Assembly: GCF_029667115.1 (NCBI RefSeq)
Contig: NZ_JARUIU010000007.1
Coordinates: 1 to 64,000, forward strand
Length of the DNA: 64,000 bases
Direction: 5' to 3'
Origin: Jeotgalibacillus sp. ET6
GTDB lineage: Bacteria > Bacillota > Bacilli > Bacillales > Jeotgalibacillaceae
Shown here one piece after another: positions 37,434 to 46,941 of this stretch (the first letter of the stretch is position 1; each line of letters begins with the position of its first letter). A program made the position numbers and the translations under genes. Below the pieces are notes generated by a model. The model was given only the letters and a program-made list of their open reading frames with translations. It made no database searches and had not been told where the DNA came from.

Positions 37434-37946
37434 ATGGATAATCTGAAATTGATTGATGCTTATAAAGGTTTCTTGCAAAATTATTCGATGGAACAACTAA
37501 GGCATGTACCTGAGGAAGGAGTTTGGTCCGTCGGCCAAATGTATGACCATCTAATTGTTTCAGCTCAGGATTATCTGGACAACGTTGAGGATTGTGCATC
37601 CGCTGGGAGAGAACAAGAGGACGGGAAGACGGAGTTTGGGGAAACTATATTTTCAACAGGTGGGTTTCCTCCAATTAAAATTAAGTTACCGGATGAAATG
37701 AATGCCCCGCCTGACAATTCAAAAAGCAGAGAAGTCTTGATCCTCGAGCTTGAACAATTAATGACCAGAGTGAAGGAATGGGAAAAGAAAGTAGGGGATA
37801 TAAATCAAAAATACAAAGCTGAACATGGAGGCTTTGGGTGGCTGAATGCCAGAGAATGGTTTGCTCTTATCGAAATGCATTTTCGTCACCATCTGATGCA
37901 AAAGGATGATTTGGATAAAAGATTGGGCTTAAAAGCAGACCATTAA
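37434..37946 (+). CDS. DinB/YfiT-like metal-binding protein
   Basis: The 170-aa protein fits the DinB four-helix fold: WSVGQMYDHLIVSAQDYL near residue 30 holds the first His, and MHFRHHLMQKD near the end holds the later pair, the usual metal triad. Members are thiol transferases or hydrolases in bacillithiol or mycothiol metabolism, or are uncharacterised. The start is ATG 37434; the longer frame from 37371 adds 21 residues without a ribosome site. Confidence 0.78.
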   Translation: MDNLKLIDAYKGFLQNYSMEQLRHVPEEGVWSVGQMYDHLIVSAQDYLDNVEDCASAGREQEDGKTEFGETIFSTGGFPPIKIKLPDEMNAPPDNSKSREVLILELEQLMTRVKEWEKKVGDINQKYKAEHGGFGWLNAREWFALIEMHFRHHLMQKDDLDKRLGLKADH

Positions 37947-38035
37947 CGATAGTTATGATTCTGCCAGAGCTTTTTTACCTATTCCGCCCCTTGAGGCCAT
38001 CTGGCTTTAGGGGGCTTCATTAAGTAACGTACCTG

Positions 38036-38581
38036 TTAGTTGAATAACTTATACCAATACAAAGTGGTTTCTATATTTGGATTATAGGCCTGTTTCAAGG
38101 TGTCAACTCCACCTAGTAAAAATCCTTGTTTCACATAAAACCTGCACGCTCCAAGATTATCATCCTGCGTTTCCAGAGACATTCCGATAAGATCTCTTTG
38201 TTTAGCCCACTCTTCCGCTTTAGATAAGAGCAGCTTCCCAATTCCATATCCTCTAAATTCCTTTTTTGCAGCAATATTTTCAATATAGCAGAAGCGATTC
38301 CAATCCCTCGTTATTCTAATTTGTCCAATACAACTCGTATTCTTATAGGCTAAAAATAGAGCTTTATCCCCCTGGTTTATATATTGGCTCCAATCAAGTT
38401 GATCATCCGGAAAACGAATTTCTTGCGTTTCATTGAATAGTTTCTCTTCAAAAGACCATTTTCCTGATTGTAAAATGGGTACAATCTTACCAAACACTTT
38501 AAAGGAATCATTTGTATTATTGATGTCTTTGATTAATTCGTTCTGAAGTGGGTAAATGGTGATTTCTTCTGCACTAATCAT
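38036..38581 (-). CDS. GNAT acetyltransferase, streptothricin acetyltransferase (SatA/Sat4)-like
   Basis: This 181-aa GNAT protein resembles streptothricin acetyltransferases beyond the core fold: the early KVFGKIVPILQSGKWSF, DWNRFCYIENIAAKKEFRG, the acetyl-CoA loop RGYGIGKLLLSKAEEW, LETQDDNLGACRFY and the end ETTLYWYKLF. Known: SatA of B. subtilis (YyaR) and Sat4 acetylate the beta-lysine of streptothricin. Resistance here is inferred from those matches. It is alone, flanked by intergenic DNA on both sides. Confidence 0.8.
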   Translation of the reverse strand: MISAEEITIYPLQNELIKDINNTNDSFKVFGKIVPILQSGKWSFEEKLFNETQEIRFPDDQLDWSQYINQGDKALFLAYKNTSCIGQIRITRDWNRFCYIENIAAKKEFRGYGIGKLLLSKAEEWAKQRDLIGMSLETQDDNLGACRFYVKQGFLLGGVDTLKQAYNPNIETTLYWYKLFN

Positions 38582-38869
38582 TTTACACCGTCCTTTTCTG
38601 AAAAAGTATTTTACTAGTACAATCTTAATTACCTGCCTTATTCAATTTTACTGCTCAGTTAGTTAAATAAGTAGCCTTTATTAAACGTTTCAAAAATTTG
38701 AACTTCATTCTTTTTGATTACCATATTGTTAAATGTGACTCCATATTTTTTCAATGGGTAGTATCTAAACTAGATAAAGGTATAGACTTGATGGAAATAA
38801 TATAGTAAGGCTGTCTTGCAGCAACGGTTCCCATTCAAGTATTTAATCTTTTGAAAGGGGGAGTGTCTA

Positions 38870-39436
38870 ATGAGAAAAAGTGGGGAGGAACGGTTTCTTC
38901 ATAGAGGTGCCGAGACAGATATGATTCTATTGGAATTTAGGCAGTGAAATCAATCAGATCTGTTAAATAATGCGCTTCGCGGAACACTGGCAGAGTTTAT
39001 CGTAGCAAAAGCTGTTAATGCAACCAACATGGTGAGAATAGAGTGGGACGCCTATGATTTAGTAACACCTTCAGGCATAAAAATTGAAGTGAAATCTGCC
39101 GCTTATGTTCAGTCATGGGCGCAAACTAAAAATTCCATTATTTCGTTTGACATTGCGCCTGCAAAAGGCTGGGCAGCGAGCACGAATACATATGCTGCAG
39201 AAACTATGAAAAGCGCAGATGTATATGTGTTCTGTTTACTTCATGAAAAGGATCGCAGCGTTGTAAATCCTCTAAATTTGGATCGTTGGGAATTTCTAGT
39301 GCTTTCAACTGAACAGATTAATAGAGAAAAAGGAAATCAAAAAACCATTGGATTAAACAGTTTAGTAAAAATGAAGCCAGTCAGGGCAGGCTTTCTCGTG
39401 CTAAACGAAGCCGTAAATGAAGTGTTTTCAAGATAA
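38870..39436 (+). pseudogene. PD-(D/E)XK-like gene broken by an in-frame TGA
   Basis: An ATG at 38870 after AAAGGGGGAG opens a frame that stops at TGA 38945-38947 after 25 codons. The same frame then continues as NQSDLLNNALRGTLAEFIVA and runs 163 codons to 39436. The residue at the stop is probably Trp, since TGG to TGA restores a family-like W-x-SDLL. The downstream part holds a nuclease-like core, WDAYDL...GIKIEVKSAAY. The family's function is unclear to me. The portion after ATG 39029 could be made alone. Confidence 0.7.
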
Positions 39437-39545
39437 AGTAGAATATAGACTGTTGTTTGTGAGTATAGTAATAGAAATAGAGTAGTTAATAATTTATGAG
39501 TTGTAACTAAAAATAGCAGGATTGACTAATAGGAGAGAGAATTTT

Positions 39546-40232
39546 ATGTCATTAGTATCCATTTTAGTTGTAGATGATGATAGCCATATACGAGAGTTAA
39601 TTAATCTTTATCTGACGATGGAAGGATTTAATGTGTTGCAGGCAGGGGACGGGGAAGAAGCTTTGGATATTATTAAACGCCAGAGCATTCACCTGGCTGT
39701 CATCGATATTATGATGCCGCGAAAAGATGGCTGGGACCTTTGCCGGGAAATACGAGAAGAGTATACGATCCCGATTATTATGCTGACGGCAAAAGGGGAA
39801 AGTGAAGATAAAGTAAAAGGGTTTGAGCATGGCACGGATGATTACATTGTTAAACCTTTTGATGCGAAAGAGTTTGTGATGCGCACGAAGGCATTGCTGC
39901 GGCGGAGTAAAATTCACGCTGAAAAAAAGGCAGTTGTCGGTAATTTACGAATTGACGGCATAAGCTTGGAGGTCATGGTGAATAACAGCCCCATTGATTT
40001 GCCGCTAAAGGAATTTCAGCTCCTATATAAGCTTGCGACCAATCCGGGGCAGGTGTTTTCGAGAGATCAGCTTATTGAAGAGATTTGGGGCATTGATTTT
40101 TATGGAAATGAAAGAACGATTGATTCGCATATAAAAAAAATTAGAAAAAAGCTGGAGGAGAAGCATTCACTCGTGAAGATTACGACGATTCGCGGTCTGG
40201 GATACAGGTTGGAGGCTGAACCTCGTGCTTAA
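39546..40232 (+). CDS. OmpR-family response regulator
   Basis: The receiver has acidic pocket VVDDDSHIRE, phospho-Asp in VIDIMMPRKDGWD and Lys in YIVKPF; the C-terminal winged helix ends with HIKKIRKKL...TTIRGLGYRLE. ATG 39546 follows TAGGAGAGAG; the frame from 39522 adds eight residues. The stop overlaps the kinase start by eight bases. With the RND pump gene 1.5 kb on, it may control efflux. Confidence 0.9.
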   Translation: MSLVSILVVDDDSHIRELINLYLTMEGFNVLQAGDGEEALDIIKRQSIHLAVIDIMMPRKDGWDLCREIREEYTIPIIMLTAKGESEDKVKGFEHGTDDYIVKPFDAKEFVMRTKALLRRSKIHAEKKAVVGNLRIDGISLEVMVNNSPIDLPLKEFQLLYKLATNPGQVFSRDQLIEEIWGIDFYGNERTIDSHIKKIRKKLEEKHSLVKITTIRGLGYRLEAEPRA

Positions 40233-41583
40233 TTCATTGTATTTGAGAATGGTTGTTACCTTTTTAGCTGTCGTCATCAGCAGTGTGACGATTTCATTTA
40301 TGATCACCTATAATATGTATGAAACACGCGTGATGAACGAACTGGAGGAAGAAATGATGCTGTCTGGCCAGACGATTATCAAGCTATACAATGAATTGGA
40401 GCCAGAGAGTCTTGAAGGATACCTGGAGAGCGTATCGTCCATCCGCTACAATATTGCTTTGTTTACGGAAGACGGAGAAGCTTCTTATTACGGAAGGGCA
40501 AGGCAGGAAAATTATGCAGACCCCGATGAAATTACTAAAGTCCTCAGTGGAGACGTTCACAGAGTTGAAAATGAAGATAGAAGGTTATTGAAAAATGCGT
40601 CTGTTGGGCTGCCCTTTGAAGCAGATGGAGAGAACTATGCTCTTTTTCTGAAGCCAGGAATAAATGGCAGACTAAATCTCATTGAAGAAGCGCTCATGAC
40701 GGTGCTATTGAGTGTTTTGCTGATCGGGAGTGCATTGTATCTTCTGGTTGCACTTTATTTAGTAACGCCTATTAAAAAACTGACGCTCTATACGTCAAAG
40801 ATTGCACAGGGGAATTTTACAGGACATGTTCCGGTCAGGAGAAAAGATGAGATCGGAGAACTGGCGAAAAGCTTTCATGTAATGAACAATGAATTAAACA
40901 ACCTGGAAACCATGCGCAGAGAATTTATCTCGAATGTATCACATGATTTTCAGTCTCCCCTAACTTCGATCCGAGGCTTTGCGGTGGCGTTAAAGGAAAA
41001 TGAATTTACAAAAGAGCAGCAGGACCATTACTTAACTATTATTCAAAAGGAGAGTGAGAGGCTTGCAAAATTAAGTGAAAATGTATTAAAGCTCTCAGTG
41101 CTTGAAAGCAAAGAAAATCCTCTCAATAAAGAGATGTACCGAGTGGACAAGCAGATTCGGCATGTCTTCTTAACCCATCAGCCTCAATGGCTTGAAAAAG
41201 GGATTCACATTCATTTAGAGGATTTGAAACCTATAGAATGGTTTGCAGACAAGGATCAATTTGAGCAGGTATGGCATAACCTTCTGATAAATAGTTTAAA
41301 ATTTGTCGGGACAGGCGGAGAAATTAAAGCAGCCCTGGAAGAAGGAGAAGAATTTATTTCTGTCATTTTTTCAGATACAGGAGCGGGAATACCGGAAGAA
41401 GATCTGCCGCATGTTTTTGACCGCTTTTTTACGGTAGATCGTGCAAGAGTTCGGTCAAAGCAGGGGAGTGGACTCGGTTTGGCAATTGTTAAAAAAATTA
41501 TCGACCTTCATGAAGGGGACATTCAGGTTGCAAGTCGTGAAAATGAAGGAACTGCGTTTATGATTAAACTGCCAAAAAAATAG
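40225..41583 (+). CDS. Sensor histidine kinase with HAMP domain
   Basis: The 452-aa kinase has TM1 (about 7-28), a 125-residue extracytoplasmic domain, TM2 (about 155-178), HAMP (LVTPIKKLTLYTSKIAQG), the phospho-acceptor SNVSHDFQSPLTSIRG, and ATP-binding boxes LLINSLKFVG, FSDTGAGIPEEDL and GSGLGLAIVKKI. The unusual Phe-Gln after SHD (commonly EL) is found in some Bacillus kinases such as YvrG-type. It is the partner of the regulator at 39546. Confidence 0.9.
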   Translation: MLNSLYLRMVVTFLAVVISSVTISFMITYNMYETRVMNELEEEMMLSGQTIIKLYNELEPESLEGYLESVSSIRYNIALFTEDGEASYYGRARQENYADPDEITKVLSGDVHRVENEDRRLLKNASVGLPFEADGENYALFLKPGINGRLNLIEEALMTVLLSVLLIGSALYLLVALYLVTPIKKLTLYTSKIAQGNFTGHVPVRRKDEIGELAKSFHVMNNELNNLETMRREFISNVSHDFQSPLTSIRGFAVALKENEFTKEQQDHYLTIIQKESERLAKLSENVLKLSVLESKENPLNKEMYRVDKQIRHVFLTHQPQWLEKGIHIHLEDLKPIEWFADKDQFEQVWHNLLINSLKFVGTGGEIKAALEEGEEFISVIFSDTGAGIPEEDLPHVFDRFFTVDRARVRSKQGSGLGLAIVKKIIDLHEGDIQVASRENEGTAFMIKLPKK

Positions 41584-41640
41584 AATAAAATTTAAAGGAG
41601 GTTTAAAAATTTTTTTGAAACGCAGTGAACCGGTCAAGAT

Positions 41641-41671
41641 GCCTGAGACACTTTTGTCACAGGCTTTTTTT
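41641..41671 (+). terminator. Terminator of the two-component operon
   Basis: GCCTGAGAC and GTCACAGGC pair with one A-A mismatch and run into seven Ts. The RND gene follows separately. Confidence 0.75.
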
Positions 41672-41755
41672 ATTTACTCCTCATTTAATCTTTTGGTCAT
41701 CTTCAGGTCACAATTCTTTTTTATGCTACTTGTATGAAAGAGAGGAGATAGGAAG

Positions 41756-44700
41756 ATGAGAAAATTGCTGGAGCTCAGCTTGAAAAATAAAATAGCCATT
41801 CTTGTATTATCTCTGCTGGTTATTGCAGCAGGTCTTGTTTCAACTTCACAGATACAGGTGGAAACCTATCCGGACGTAGAGGCTCCTACCTTGTTAATAC
41901 AGGCAGTTTATCCGAATCATTCTTCTGAAGAGGTGGAAGATGAAGTCACGACGCCGATAGAAGAAGCAATAGAAAATGTAAAGCCCTATGACACATTAAC
42001 CAGTACGACCAGAGACAACACTGCCCTTATTCAGGTGAGCTATGAATTTGGCGAAGACATGGAGGAAATCGATCGCAACATTCAATTAGCGATCGATAAA
42101 ATCAGTCTGCCTGAAGAAGCTGAATTACAATATAGAAGAGTTTCTGCCAGTTCTAAGCCTATTTACAAGCTTGCTTTCTCAGCAGAAAGCCTGACTTCAC
42201 TGCAGGAGGATGTAACCAATGAATTACTTCCTCAAATACAGAATATTTCAGGGGTAAGCAGTGCATCCGTTTCCGGCACATCAGCCACTCAATTAATGGT
42301 TGAAGTAGATGAGGAAAAAAGTAAGGAAGCAGGCGTAACAGCAGCAGAAATCGCTGCGCATCTTGAACAAGCAAATTACGTATTGCCATTAGGCTCACTT
42401 CAAAGTGAAGGAAATGGCATTCCGGTTTCGATTGAGAGCCAAATAAAAAGTATAGAAGAGCTAAAAGAAGTGGAAATACCGATTGCTGCAGGACCGGCAG
42501 CACTAAATCCGGACTCTCCGATAGAGCAGCCACAGCAAGCATCTGTTCCTTTAAAAGAAATTGCAGAGATAAAGGAAGTAGAGACGGTAAACGCCATTAC
42601 GCGTTATAACGGTGAGCCTGCTGTTGTGCTTGAGGTTGTTAAAACGCAGGAAGGAAATACAGCAGAAGTGGTTGACCTTGTAAAGGAGGAGGTTGAACGA
42701 TTTAGCGGAGAAAATGAGTACGGGCAATTCACGATTATTGATCAGGGTGAGGAGGTCGAAAAATCTATCGACTCTCTCATCAAAGAAGGTGGATTTGGTG
42801 CACTATTTACCGTCATCATTATTCTGCTTTTTCTGAGGAACTTCCGGGCAACCATTATTGCCATCCTATCTTTGCCGTTGTCCATTTTAGGGACGATTGC
42901 TGTATTGGATTATCTGGGGTATACCCTGAACATTATGACCCTTGGCGGCATTGCTGTGGCTATAGGACGAATTGTGGATGACAGCATTGTCGTCATAGAG
43001 AATATTTTTAAATGGCTGCAAAAGAAAGTGGAGTACACCAAACGCGAGTTAATTTATCAAGCTGCAAAAGAAGTGGTTGGAGCCGTAACTTCTTCAACAG
43101 TGGCGACCGTTGTTGTATTTTTGCCGCTTGCATTTGTAGGAGGAGTGGTTGGAGAATTCTTCAGACCGTTTTCAATTGCTGTAGTGACATCCATTGTTCT
43201 ATCCCTCCTTGTGGCATTCATGCTCATTCCTGTACTAAGCATGATTTTCCTCAAAACAGGATTGCATGAGGAAAAAGCAGGCTGGCTGCAGCGGGGATAT
43301 GATCATATGTTAAAAATATCTCTATCAAAAAAATGGATCGTCATCTCGATTGCAATGGTACTGCTGGCCGGTACGATCGCTATGATTCCGTCTGTCGGCA
43401 AATCATTTCTTCCAAGCGGACCGGCAAGTGCTCTGCAGATTGAAGTGGAACTGCCTGCCTCAACTCCATTGGCAGAAACAGATAATTTGGCAAAAGAAAT
43501 CGAAGGGGAGTTAAGCCGCTACGAAAAAGCAGACTACGTCCAAACAGAGGTTGGGTCAGCGAATTACACAAGCGTGCCCGGACAAAACAGCTCAAATGAA
43601 TACACTGCATTGTTTTATATTCAGTTAACAGAAGGTGAGACGGTTCCTTCCCATAAAGCTCCTCTTGAAAAAAAGGTAGGGGACCTTGTGAAGGAAGAGT
43701 ATGAAGAGAGCTCAATTCGAATACAGGAAGTACAGCAAATCGGCCCCCCTTCCGGTAAAACGATTGATATTACATTGTATGGACAAAATCAGGACCATTT
43801 AATTGAGGCAGCAAGCCAGGTTGAAGAAGCATTGCTGCAAAATGACGATGTCACCAATGTAGCAAGCGGGGCTGAACAAAAACAAACCAAGCTTCAACTC
43901 AAACTGACAGAGGAGGCTAAGGAACAGGGAGTCAAACAAGCGGCCGTTTATCAACAGGTGGAAGATCAAATGAATGAACATTCTATTGGAACAATGATTC
44001 TTGATGAAGAAGAAAAAGAAATCTTTGTATCCTACGATTCATTGCTTTCAACTAAAACAGAGTTAGAGAATACAGAGATTTTAACACCGGCAGGACCGAA
44101 AAAGGTATCGGATATTGCAACAATTGCAGAACAGCAAATCCCAGCTGCGATTGCTCACAAGGACGCTGAGTCTGCCTATACTGTTTCGGCTGAAAGTATC
44201 TCTGAAGAAGTTGGGGAAGTGACCCAGCGTGTCGAACAGGACATTGCCACACTCTCGTTGCCGGAGGGAGTGGAGTGGGAAACAGGGGGCGGACAGGAAA
44301 TGATGACAGAAGGATTCCGTGACTTAGGGCAGGCCTTGATCATTGCAGTAGGACTTGTGTTTTTAACGCTTGTCTTGACCTATGGCGGAATCATAACACC
44401 AGCTGTCATCCTGTCGTCAATTATTTTTGTGCCGATTGGCTCTCTTGGAGCGATTATGCTGACGGGAGAAAGTTTATCGATGAGTGCCATGATCGGCATG
44501 CTTATGCTCATTGGAATTGTAGTAACAAATGCCGTTGTCATGCTGGACCGGGTAGAAAGCAACAGGAGACAAGGCCTGTCCTTGCACCAGGCACTTATTG
44601 AAGCCTGCAATTCACGCTTTCGTCCCATCCTTATGACCGCACTTGCCACTATCCTGGCGTTAGTGCCTTTAGCCCTTTCACAAAGTTCATCAGGTGTGAT

Positions 44701-44812
44701 TTCAAAGAGCCTGGCCATTACGGTAATAGGGGGCTTAACAACCAGTACGCTCTTAACCCTGGTGTTCATCCCTGTCCTCTACAGCATAGCGGGTAAATGG
44801 AGAAGAATGTAA
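41756..44812 (+). CDS. RND-family efflux transporter (SwrC/AcrB-like)
   Basis: At 1018 aa this is a full RND pump: TM1 near the start, a large porter domain (about 40-330), TM2-6, a second porter domain (about 560-830), and TM8-12. The proton-relay region reads GGIAVAIGRIVDDSIVVIENI, and the second half has GIVVTNAVVMLDRV. No adaptor or outer-membrane partner is present, as expected for a Gram-positive. Closest known type is B. subtilis SwrC (surfactin resistance and swarming). It has GAGAGGAG before the ATG and its own terminator. Confidence 0.9.
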   Translation: MRKLLELSLKNKIAILVLSLLVIAAGLVSTSQIQVETYPDVEAPTLLIQAVYPNHSSEEVEDEVTTPIEEAIENVKPYDTLTSTTRDNTALIQVSYEFGEDMEEIDRNIQLAIDKISLPEEAELQYRRVSASSKPIYKLAFSAESLTSLQEDVTNELLPQIQNISGVSSASVSGTSATQLMVEVDEEKSKEAGVTAAEIAAHLEQANYVLPLGSLQSEGNGIPVSIESQIKSIEELKEVEIPIAAGPAALNPDSPIEQPQQASVPLKEIAEIKEVETVNAITRYNGEPAVVLEVVKTQEGNTAEVVDLVKEEVERFSGENEYGQFTIIDQGEEVEKSIDSLIKEGGFGALFTVIIILLFLRNFRATIIAILSLPLSILGTIAVLDYLGYTLNIMTLGGIAVAIGRIVDDSIVVIENIFKWLQKKVEYTKRELIYQAAKEVVGAVTSSTVATVVVFLPLAFVGGVVGEFFRPFSIAVVTSIVLSLLVAFMLIPVLSMIFLKTGLHEEKAGWLQRGYDHMLKISLSKKWIVISIAMVLLAGTIAMIPSVGKSFLPSGPASALQIEVELPASTPLAETDNLAKEIEGELSRYEKADYVQTEVGSANYTSVPGQNSSNEYTALFYIQLTEGETVPSHKAPLEKKVGDLVKEEYEESSIRIQEVQQIGPPSGKTIDITLYGQNQDHLIEAASQVEEALLQNDDVTNVASGAEQKQTKLQLKLTEEAKEQGVKQAAVYQQVEDQMNEHSIGTMILDEEEKEIFVSYDSLLSTKTELENTEILTPAGPKKVSDIATIAEQQIPAAIAHKDAESAYTVSAESISEEVGEVTQRVEQDIATLSLPEGVEWETGGGQEMMTEGFRDLGQALIIAVGLVFLTLVLTYGGIITPAVILSSIIFVPIGSLGAIMLTGESLSMSAMIGMLMLIGIVVTNAVVMLDRVESNRRQGLSLHQALIEACNSRFRPILMTALATILALVPLALSQSSSGVISKSLAITVIGGLTTSTLLTLVFIPVLYSIAGKWRRM

Positions 44813-44817
44813 AACAA

Positions 44818-44850
44818 AAGGAAAGCAGGTCCGTTTTGTCTGCTTTCCTT
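44818..44850 (+). terminator. Terminator after the RND gene
   Basis: AAGGAAAGCAG and CTGCTTTCCTT form an 11-bp stem followed by ATAT only, so termination strength is uncertain. Confidence 0.6.
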
Positions 44851-44868
44851 ATATAGGGGGATAAAACA

Positions 44869-45165
44869 TTGAAAAAGTGGATCGCCATCACAGGAATCCT
44901 GCTCATCGCATTACTTGTCATCATGTTTATTACCAAGCCTTCTGAAGAAAGGTATAATGCCTGGTTGATTGAAAACATAAGCAATCGACTTGATGAACAA
45001 TCGCCTATGGCAGCCATGGGGATCTCCCTTTTTGGAGAGCAGCTGATTGAAAACAATACAGAAGTAGAGGACTATGTGATCTTCAACACGTTTGAAACTA
45101 AATTCCAGGAAAGGGAAATGAAATTTATCGGGGTTTTTAATGTGTTTATTCCCTTGTCTGTTTAA
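44869..45165 (+). CDS. Small membrane-anchored protein, DUF4359-like
   Basis: The 98-aa protein has one N-terminal membrane helix (about 4-22) followed by FITKPSEERYNAWL, which resembles DUF4359 proteins, and an extracytoplasmic domain with VEDYVIFNTFETKF. The function is unknown. It starts 19 bases after the RND terminator with GGGGG upstream. Confidence 0.55.
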   Translation: MKKWIAITGILLIALLVIMFITKPSEERYNAWLIENISNRLDEQSPMAAMGISLFGEQLIENNTEVEDYVIFNTFETKFQEREMKFIGVFNVFIPLSV

Positions 45166-45351
45166 CCGAATCAAAAATCAAAAGTATGAAAAGAAGCCTC
45201 TCCTTATTAAAGGAGGGGTTACATTCTTATGAGTGAAAAATAATTTAAAAACAATTTAAAGGTATAGGAGGTTAAATAACGAAAGTATATTTAAAATACT
45301 TCTCTTGTCATCTAAGTGGTTTACCAAGATCGAAGTTAAGGAGCTGAAAAC

Positions 45352-45978
45352 ATGCAGATACTATCATATGGGGAAGACGCTTATACTTTATGGGCTTTAA
45401 AGCATCAGTTGTCGACGATTTTGAGTAAGCTTGAAGATTCATCATCCATATCAGAATGTAAGGTTATTTACCGACCGAGCTTTGGTCGCCGTGGTGGTGA
45501 AAATAGTGCCCAGTTTGGAGAGTTTGACTTTATTTTCTTGAGCAAAACTCATGTGTATCTTGGGGAAAGTAAATGGGATCGTTCTTCTGAAATAAAAGGG
45601 GATTATTTGCTTTTGCGGGAAGAACAGGAGAGACGCCATCATATATTTACGGATTACATAAAAAGTTGGTTTAAAGGAGAATTTGCAAGTTGGGACCAAT
45701 TTATTGAACATATAGGCAACGATATAGTTGGAGATAGCTATAAAATTAGAACGGCTCCTGCGGGAAGCAGGCTGGCAGAAAATTTGAATTCATTATTAAC
45801 TTTGGTGAAAGATCATTTTAATCATGAGACTCCAGAAATCCAAAACATCCTTTTATATTTATACAACGGCAGTGTTCTGTCCAAAATTCCTGCAAAAACT
45901 AATAATAAATTTCAATTAATAGAATTGGATTACAATGAGGGACTAATTGAATCTAGTAATTATGTAGATCTTGCATAA
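45352..45978 (+). CDS. PD-(D/E)XK nuclease-like hypothetical protein
   Basis: A 208-aa soluble protein with a nuclease-type core: E57-F-D59 in FGEFDFIFLS and E72-S-K74 in VYLGESKWDRS. A basic RRGG patch precedes it (residues 46-49). The C-terminal half is helical and unrecognised. It stands alone next to an ankyrin-repeat gene; no methylase or partner is visible. Ribosome site AAGGAG. Confidence 0.5.
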   Translation: MQILSYGEDAYTLWALKHQLSTILSKLEDSSSISECKVIYRPSFGRRGGENSAQFGEFDFIFLSKTHVYLGESKWDRSSEIKGDYLLLREEQERRHHIFTDYIKSWFKGEFASWDQFIEHIGNDIVGDSYKIRTAPAGSRLAENLNSLLTLVKDHFNHETPEIQNILLYLYNGSVLSKIPAKTNNKFQLIELDYNEGLIESSNYVDLA

Positions 45979-46018
45979 TATGTTTTTGAGCAATTACCGG
46001 TCCAGAAAGGAGCAAACC

Positions 46019-46777
46019 ATGACCATTATATATGAAGACGAAGATCTGGCTGCAGAAGTAGTTAAGGCAATCCAAACGGGCCAGGCGGACACGTTAGACA
46101 AGCTGCTTGCTGAGCATCCACATCTTGTTCATGCAAGAATCGTTCGAAGAGATTATGTTGAAAATAGCAATGAGCTTGGCATGTCGCGTACGCTCCTTCA
46201 TATTATTGTGACCGACTGGCCGGGGAACTTTCCAAATGGTGCAAAGACGGTGAAAGTTCTGATCGAGGCAGGTGCTGACGTGAATGCGAGATTCATGGGT
46301 CCACATAACGAAACGGCTCTCCACTGGGCTGCAAGCAGTAATGATGTCGAAGTAATGGATGCGCTTTTAGATGGCGGTGCTGAGATCGACGCGGATGGAG
46401 CGGTGATTGGAGGCGGGACTCCGCTGGACGATGCGGTTGCTTTCGCACAGTGGAATGCAGCGACCCGTTTAGTTGAACGCGGAGCACAAACGAAGCTTTG
46501 GAATGAAGCTGCACTTGGACTTATGAATCGGATTCAGCAGCGATTTCAAGGTGGTGATTCACCAGCTCCTGAGCAAATTACTGAGGCATTTTGGTTAGCG
46601 TGTCACGGCGGGCAGAAAAGGTCAGCAGAATATCTTTTTGCTCAAGAGGCTGATCTTAACTGGATTGGCTACGACAACCTGACCCCGCTAGAGGCAGTAC
46701 AACGAAACCACGCGCATCATTCACTGATCGAGTGGCTGATAAATCAGGGAGCCAAAGGTGCGAATGAAGGTTGGTGA
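46019..46777 (+). CDS. Ankyrin-repeat protein
   Basis: A cytoplasmic protein of 252 aa with about three recognisable ankyrin repeats: VKVLIEAGADVNARF, ETALHWAASSNDVEVMDALLDGGAEIDA, and TPLDDAVAFAQWNAATRLVERGA. A later pair (EAFWLACHGG; TPLEAVQRNHAHHSLIEWL) completes the solenoid. These mediate protein contacts; the partner is unknown. ATG 46019 follows AAAGGAG. Confidence 0.82.
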   Translation: MTIIYEDEDLAAEVVKAIQTGQADTLDKLLAEHPHLVHARIVRRDYVENSNELGMSRTLLHIIVTDWPGNFPNGAKTVKVLIEAGADVNARFMGPHNETALHWAASSNDVEVMDALLDGGAEIDADGAVIGGGTPLDDAVAFAQWNAATRLVERGAQTKLWNEAALGLMNRIQQRFQGGDSPAPEQITEAFWLACHGGQKRSAEYLFAQEADLNWIGYDNLTPLEAVQRNHAHHSLIEWLINQGAKGANEGW

Positions 46778-46794
46778 ATTTAAGAGAATTAATG

Positions 46795-46823
46795 GTTCGG
46801 AAGATGCCTTCCGGACTTTTTTT
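46795..46823 (+). terminator. Terminator of the ankyrin gene
   Basis: GTTCGGAAG pairs with CTTCCGGAC (one G-T pair) and runs into seven Ts. Confidence 0.82.
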
Positions 46824-46941
46824 ACTATTTAATTAACGGTGAAATCACGCGGCATCAAGCCCAAATTATTATTTTCAAAGTAATTAAAAGCTTCTGGCAA
46901 TATGCTATGATATTAGCAAAAATAAATTTAAGAGGGATGAA

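Noticed and set aside
45195-45225. CCTCTCCTT/AAGGAGGGG hairpin as a terminator
   Set aside because: No T-run follows on either strand.
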